From positions 799,394 through 863,393 of the forward strand of contig VWZX01000869.1 in NCBI GenBank assembly GCA_013399015.1: DNA of 64,000 bases. The letters are read 5' to 3'. Positions within the stretch are counted from its first letter, which is position 1, and each line of letters opens with the position of its first letter. The stretch is from Galbula dea. Lineage: Eukaryota; Chordata; Aves; Piciformes; Galbulidae. A program made the position numbers and the translations under genes. Below are positions 59,291 to 64,000 of this stretch, piece by piece. The notes under the pieces were generated by a model. It did no database searches and was not told the origin of the DNA. It saw only the letters and a program-made list of their open reading frames with translations.

Positions 59291-62200
59291 GAGGTTACTG
59301 TAACGGAGGCCAAAGGATGATTTGATGCCTCTGTGTCACTCACAGTGGGAGGCTGGTCTGGGGATGTCACTGCCCCAGGCATCCTTCCAGCCCTATGGGG
59401 CCACACTGCATGGAGCCCCCATAGGAATGCCATGGGCAGTCCTTTCCAGGCCTTATCCAGGTGTTTGCAGTGAGGCTGATGGCAGATTTGGGGTCAGGAA
59501 GAGGTTTGCTGTTGCTTTAGGGGGGAAAAAACTTTGACTTGCATCCCAAGTGCTGCCACAACCAAAACAGCTGCTGGCAGGTATTACCAGCCAGCTCAGG
59601 GCTGGGGTCTATAATCCCTGTTTTTGTTTCAGAGGATCCATTTTCTTCCAAATCTAAACGGCATTTTTATTATTTCCAGTTGTTACATGATTCTTATTAT
59701 AGTTCAGCACTGACGTCAGCAATAAACAATAATAGGATTGTGAACTATTGCTCTTTCTAATAAAATTATGTTTCTTCTTTGCATTATAAATCTAATAGCT
59801 ATTACATCAGTACCCATAAATATATATCATTGCTTACCTTCTTAATATATACAGGGCATTGCATGCCCCAACAGAAAATAATCAGATTTTTTTTTATAAG
59901 TTAGCCACAGCCATTATTAGATCATGAATGCCTAATAACTAGAAGTAGAAGATATAATTAATGGTCAGTTTTCATATAATTTTCTCCTTTTGATGGGGGA
60001 GAAAGAGGTGGCTTTTACCTGCTTTTATTTCCCCTCTAAAGCTGCAGCGTCTATTCTGTCCTCAGCCATTTTCCATGATTCTCCTTATAATTTCTTTCAC
60101 TTTCCTCATTTGAAGCTAAAGTGCCAGTGAAACACTTCAGCACAAAAGCAGTGCAATTTCTCCAGTGCAGTGCCACTGAAAATCCTCTCCTCCCCAAGAG
60201 GAAACAGCTTCTTCCTCCATGGCTTGTGCTACCACACCTCCTTGCTGCCTTTGCGGCTGAGCATCTCCACTCCCTCCTCTGCCCATCATGAGGGAGGCCA
60301 CTCCCTTCCTTTTCCCCCCTTTTTTCGTGATGCACTCTTGGGCCATGCCCTTCCAGATGGCCCAATCTCATGGCTCCCATCTTTGGTCTCTGGAGCACAA
60401 GTGCCCGAAGGCTTAAGTCGGTGATAGCACCGCCACCTCAGACCCTTCCCAACATCCCCATCCTGGTGTCCCCCCATGAGTCCACCAAGCACTTCTGGAG
60501 AGGATGTGCCTGGCAGCACCCCAGGGCAGCACACAACATGAACGCGGCTGTGATCTATGGAAGCCTGTGTGAGACCTGTATAAATAAGGCAGATCCCCCC
60601 TCCTTCTCCTTCTCCTGCTCCTCCTCCTCCTCTCTCCTCTCTCAGCGCTGATTAATGTGTTGAATGAAACCTTTAAATGTTTGATTTCAAAGCAGAGGGA
60701 TTTTTTCCCTCTTCTTTCCACCTATCTGTAAAGAAGGAAAAAAAAAAACCTGATCATGTGGGAAATGTTGATTTTAATGGAAAAATTGCATTGTGCCGAC
60801 TTTCATAGAGTAGAAAATCCACAGAGTGAGACTTCAGGCTTGGCACCTGCTCCAGAACCTTCCTGATGAAGCAAAGGTTGTCTTCATTAAGAGCATTAAT
60901 ATTCATGCAGCATGGTAATTTTGACACAGAAAAGGTCTCTGTAACCTTTTCTTGTGTGAGAATTTTTTACTTCTCAAGGAAATTACAGTCCAGCAATGAC
61001 TTAATTAATGCTGGGTTTCTTCGGCAGATTTTGAAGAGCTGTCAGTTTGGGCTTGCGGTAGCTGTCAAGCCTGGAGAGGGCTCTGGCTAGGTAGATTGAA
61101 GGGAGGGAGGGAAGACACCCAAGCTGCCAGCACAGATCCTTGTGGCTGGGGTGGAGTAACAGGGGAGAGGACGAGGGGACACACACCTCCCACATTAGTT
61201 TTAATTTAGTAACCCGCTTTCCCCAGTGGTGGGTCATTTATTATTGGTATAAAGGACACAGCTTGAATTAGTCCTCTATTTCTCACTCAGCTTACTTGTT
61301 ATTTTTATTGTTATTATTACTGTTTTATAATTTTCATTTTGCTCTTCTCTTCCTCTAACAGCATGTATGGAAGTTTTCAGGAGGAGGCCACTCTAAGTGG
61401 TGCACAGCCTCTGTTGAAAGTGTGGGGAAGAAAGAGAGAAGCATCATTCTGCTTTTAACAAAATATTTATATATGTACATATACATACGCAATCAGATAA
61501 AAATACTCCAAAGAAATGAGATCTGCTGCCAAAGAGCAGCAGCAGCAAGCAGTATTTTTTTTTTAAATCAAAGTTTACATTCTTCTCCAGTGATGTCAGT
61601 CATGTTTGCAGACAGGGCATTTCGGTATGCGGCAGTGAAGGAAGGAGCTTCTGATTTCTGCCTCTTTTCCTTCAATTGATTTTTTGGGGCTAGCTTTTCA
61701 AAGACATCTTTTCCTGATGATGTTTTTTGTTTTATTTTTTCTTTCTCCAGATTGCTCTGAAGTGTCCTGACTGTTTTCCTGGATCTAAACCTGCTCTCTA
61801 GGCTGTGTTTTTCTGCATTATCTCACTCCATTTGGCCAGCTTTGCCACAGCAGGGTGCACCACCAGGTAGCTGCACCACAACCTCCTCCTCCCTGCTGGA
61901 GACCAAGAAGAAGACTTCAAGAGCAAGAACTTGAAGGCAAATTCAGCTAGCAACACTCAAGCTGCAAATCCCTTCCATGTCCAAATGACTTTGAGAAGAA
62001 TTTGAAGTTTCATTCTTCTATTAAATATATCCAAAATAATTGGGGTTTCTTTGGTAGCAGTATTTAAAGAAAGTTTCTCTCACTTGGAAATTAATGGTCC
62101 CAAGGCAAGACTCTTCCAGTCTTCAAACTCTGGATGTCCAAAGATCCTCCCTCCTGGTGCTATGAAATGCAAGAGATTTTTGATTATTCTTCAGTCTAAA

Positions 62201-64000
62201 TAAGGCAGCAGTGTTATGCCAGCACCTTGTTTAAAGGTGATGCAGAAGGCTAAAATGAACATTTAAATTGCGTCCTTGAGGTATGAGCATTTTGAATATT
62301 TTAAGAAGGGAAACTTCATATGACATTCATTTCAGCCAGCTGTAGTCCTTTGTTCTTTATTTCTGGTATTGTCAGAGGTGAACTCCCAACAATGTTCCTG
62401 ATCCTAATTCCTGTTTCATGTGTTGGCACCTTGAAATCCAAACACAAGCTGCAAAGCAAGTGAAACCAAGGCTAATGGCACAAATATGTGCTAAAGGACA
62501 CAAGTAACAAAACTGAAGGATGTTTGCTGACAAACAGACATTGTAATATATCTGCATGTGTATGCATATGCAATTATTTTTATATAACCTGCACATTCTC
62601 CTCCATCCGTTTACCTCTTTTTTAGTGATTGTGCATTTATTGTGTACATTTAGCATGCAGGACTTAATTGGTTTCAAAGCAAGGGAAATGGATACCTGCA
62701 AAAAAACCTCAAAGAAAGTTACCAAGAAAAGGGAATCCTTATGTTCTCTCTAGCCATCTAGACTTTCAAAATCTGTAAAGGGGTCTGCACTACCACGGCA
62801 TAATTTCAGGAAGATCACAAAAGTGAACAAGACCAAGAGTCACCACACCAAATTCTTCATACAAAACCTCCCTAGAAACACACAGTGTGGATTTAATCTC
62901 AGACACCCATTTCAGGACACCTTTTCTAAAAGATTTATTTAAGGCTGCTGTGATGAAAAGGGAGATCCTAGTGAAATATAACTTCTTTGGGTGGCAAATT
63001 GAGAGTTTGTTAGAAGTTGGGTAATGTGGTAAGATGTCCAATGAAGTCAGTAGAGTATTAGAGTACCAGTTGGGGTCTTAGGAGCTTTGCCCCTTTCTAG
63101 GTTTGCTTTCATTAGGCGTCATGTCACTCCTCCCTGCCTGCATGGCGCTTCCTGGAAATCACTCAGATGGAGATGCTGTTGCTATGCCTGACCAACCACC
63201 CCTCCTGCTGCCTTACTTGAGATGATCCACTTGTTTCAGGGTTTACACTTGTTTTTTCTGTTGTTTCACCAATTAATATAGTGCTAACTCACTTTTTTTT
63301 GCAGCTACTAAGCAGCATTTCTATTGAGGGTGATCTCATGATGGTGGGATCCAAGAACATAGATCTAGGATCAACAAGTGGAAATGTTTAAGATGAAAAT
63401 CATATCTAGTCCTATTCAGACACAGACTGAGACTGCTGCCAGCTTCTGATTCCTCACCAAAACCCAAGCACATCCAGAAGGACTGGTTTTCCTGAAAAGC
63501 TGTACTTCAATGTGGGTATCTTGCAGAATGCTGTTTCAGTAATAAATTGTTTGGTCCAGTATGGCATCTGGTCACACTTCACAAGCCTCTCTAACTTGCC
63601 TTTCCCATACTAGAGAAAAGAGATGAGAACATTTTTCTGATCAGAATGTGATCTCTTTTCAGGTAGGAAAGATATGCTAGAGTAAAATGTGGTTTTATTT
63701 ATGCACACAGGCTAGAAGGATTGTCACAAAGGGAATTGTCTAACCGGAGACAAATAATAAGAGTTGTATTTCTTATCATCACAGCAAATGAAATAAATAC
63801 CTAATATTTCTTCTGCCTAACAAAGTAACTAATTAGCAGTGCCACAGTCAAGGGAACATGCAGGTAAATGGTGCAATAATTGGGGTGATACTACATTTGC
63901 CCAATTCTCAGATGAGGGATAAGGAGCAGGCCAGCAAGTGAACCCACATTTTATTTACTGCTAAACCACTGGTAATTAGACAGCTTGCCATAATGGATTA
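59291..64000. other. intergenic sequence to the window end
   Basis: No gene recognised. It includes a TCC-rich tract at 60595-60644, a TATA-like TATAAATA at 60579-60586, and AT-rich single-copy-looking DNA. The 60.05-60.65 kb part is GC-raised. Confidence 0.45.
60595..60644 (+). repeat. (TCC)n pyrimidine tract
   Basis: Imperfect CCT/TCC units ending CTCTCTCAG. Confidence 0.85.

Overview
The window reads as vertebrate nuclear DNA, most likely from a bird. It holds several CR1-type LINE fragments, including copies that end in the ATTCTATG-type octamer tail seen in avian and reptilian CR1. Its one recognisable protein-coding gene is a clear orthologue of PTGR3/ZADH2 (prostaglandin reductase 3, a zinc-free MDR-family oxidoreductase). 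I cannot name the species.

Layout. 1-3200 is a CpG-rich, homopolymer-rich promoter region. In mammals PTGR3 lies head to head with the zinc-finger/homeobox gene TSHZ1, so the minus-strand, purine-rich, UTR-like sequence at about 1-1550 is a candidate TSHZ1 5' region; no TSHZ1 coding sequence is visible. PTGR3 exon 1 (coding 3226-3545, with a second possible start at 3379) is joined across a 5.88-kb GT-AG intron to a single large 3' coding exon (9426-10350). The intron carries two further CpG-rich blocks (about 3900-4470 and 7150-7970). Poly(A) signals follow the stop codon at 10478, 10725, 11183 and 11533.

From about 12.5 kb to the end (64 kb) the window is gene-poor, AT-rich, low-repeat DNA. 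By mammalian synteny this would be the desert between the 3' end of PTGR3 and ZNF407. It contains five CR1 fragments (25.87, 26.71, 37.4-39.06, 57.7 and 58.6-59.3 kb), scattered microsatellites, and several stretches whose composition suggests conserved non-coding regulatory DNA, which cannot be shown without an alignment. Two open segments with splice-site-like flanks (50805-50900 and 54866-54981) are candidate exons of unknown transcripts. I found no tRNA, rRNA, CRISPR array or intact transposon, and no clear novel biological system. The most checkable points are the start-codon choice and targeting signals of PTGR3, the structure in the divergent promoter, and the intronic CpG islands.
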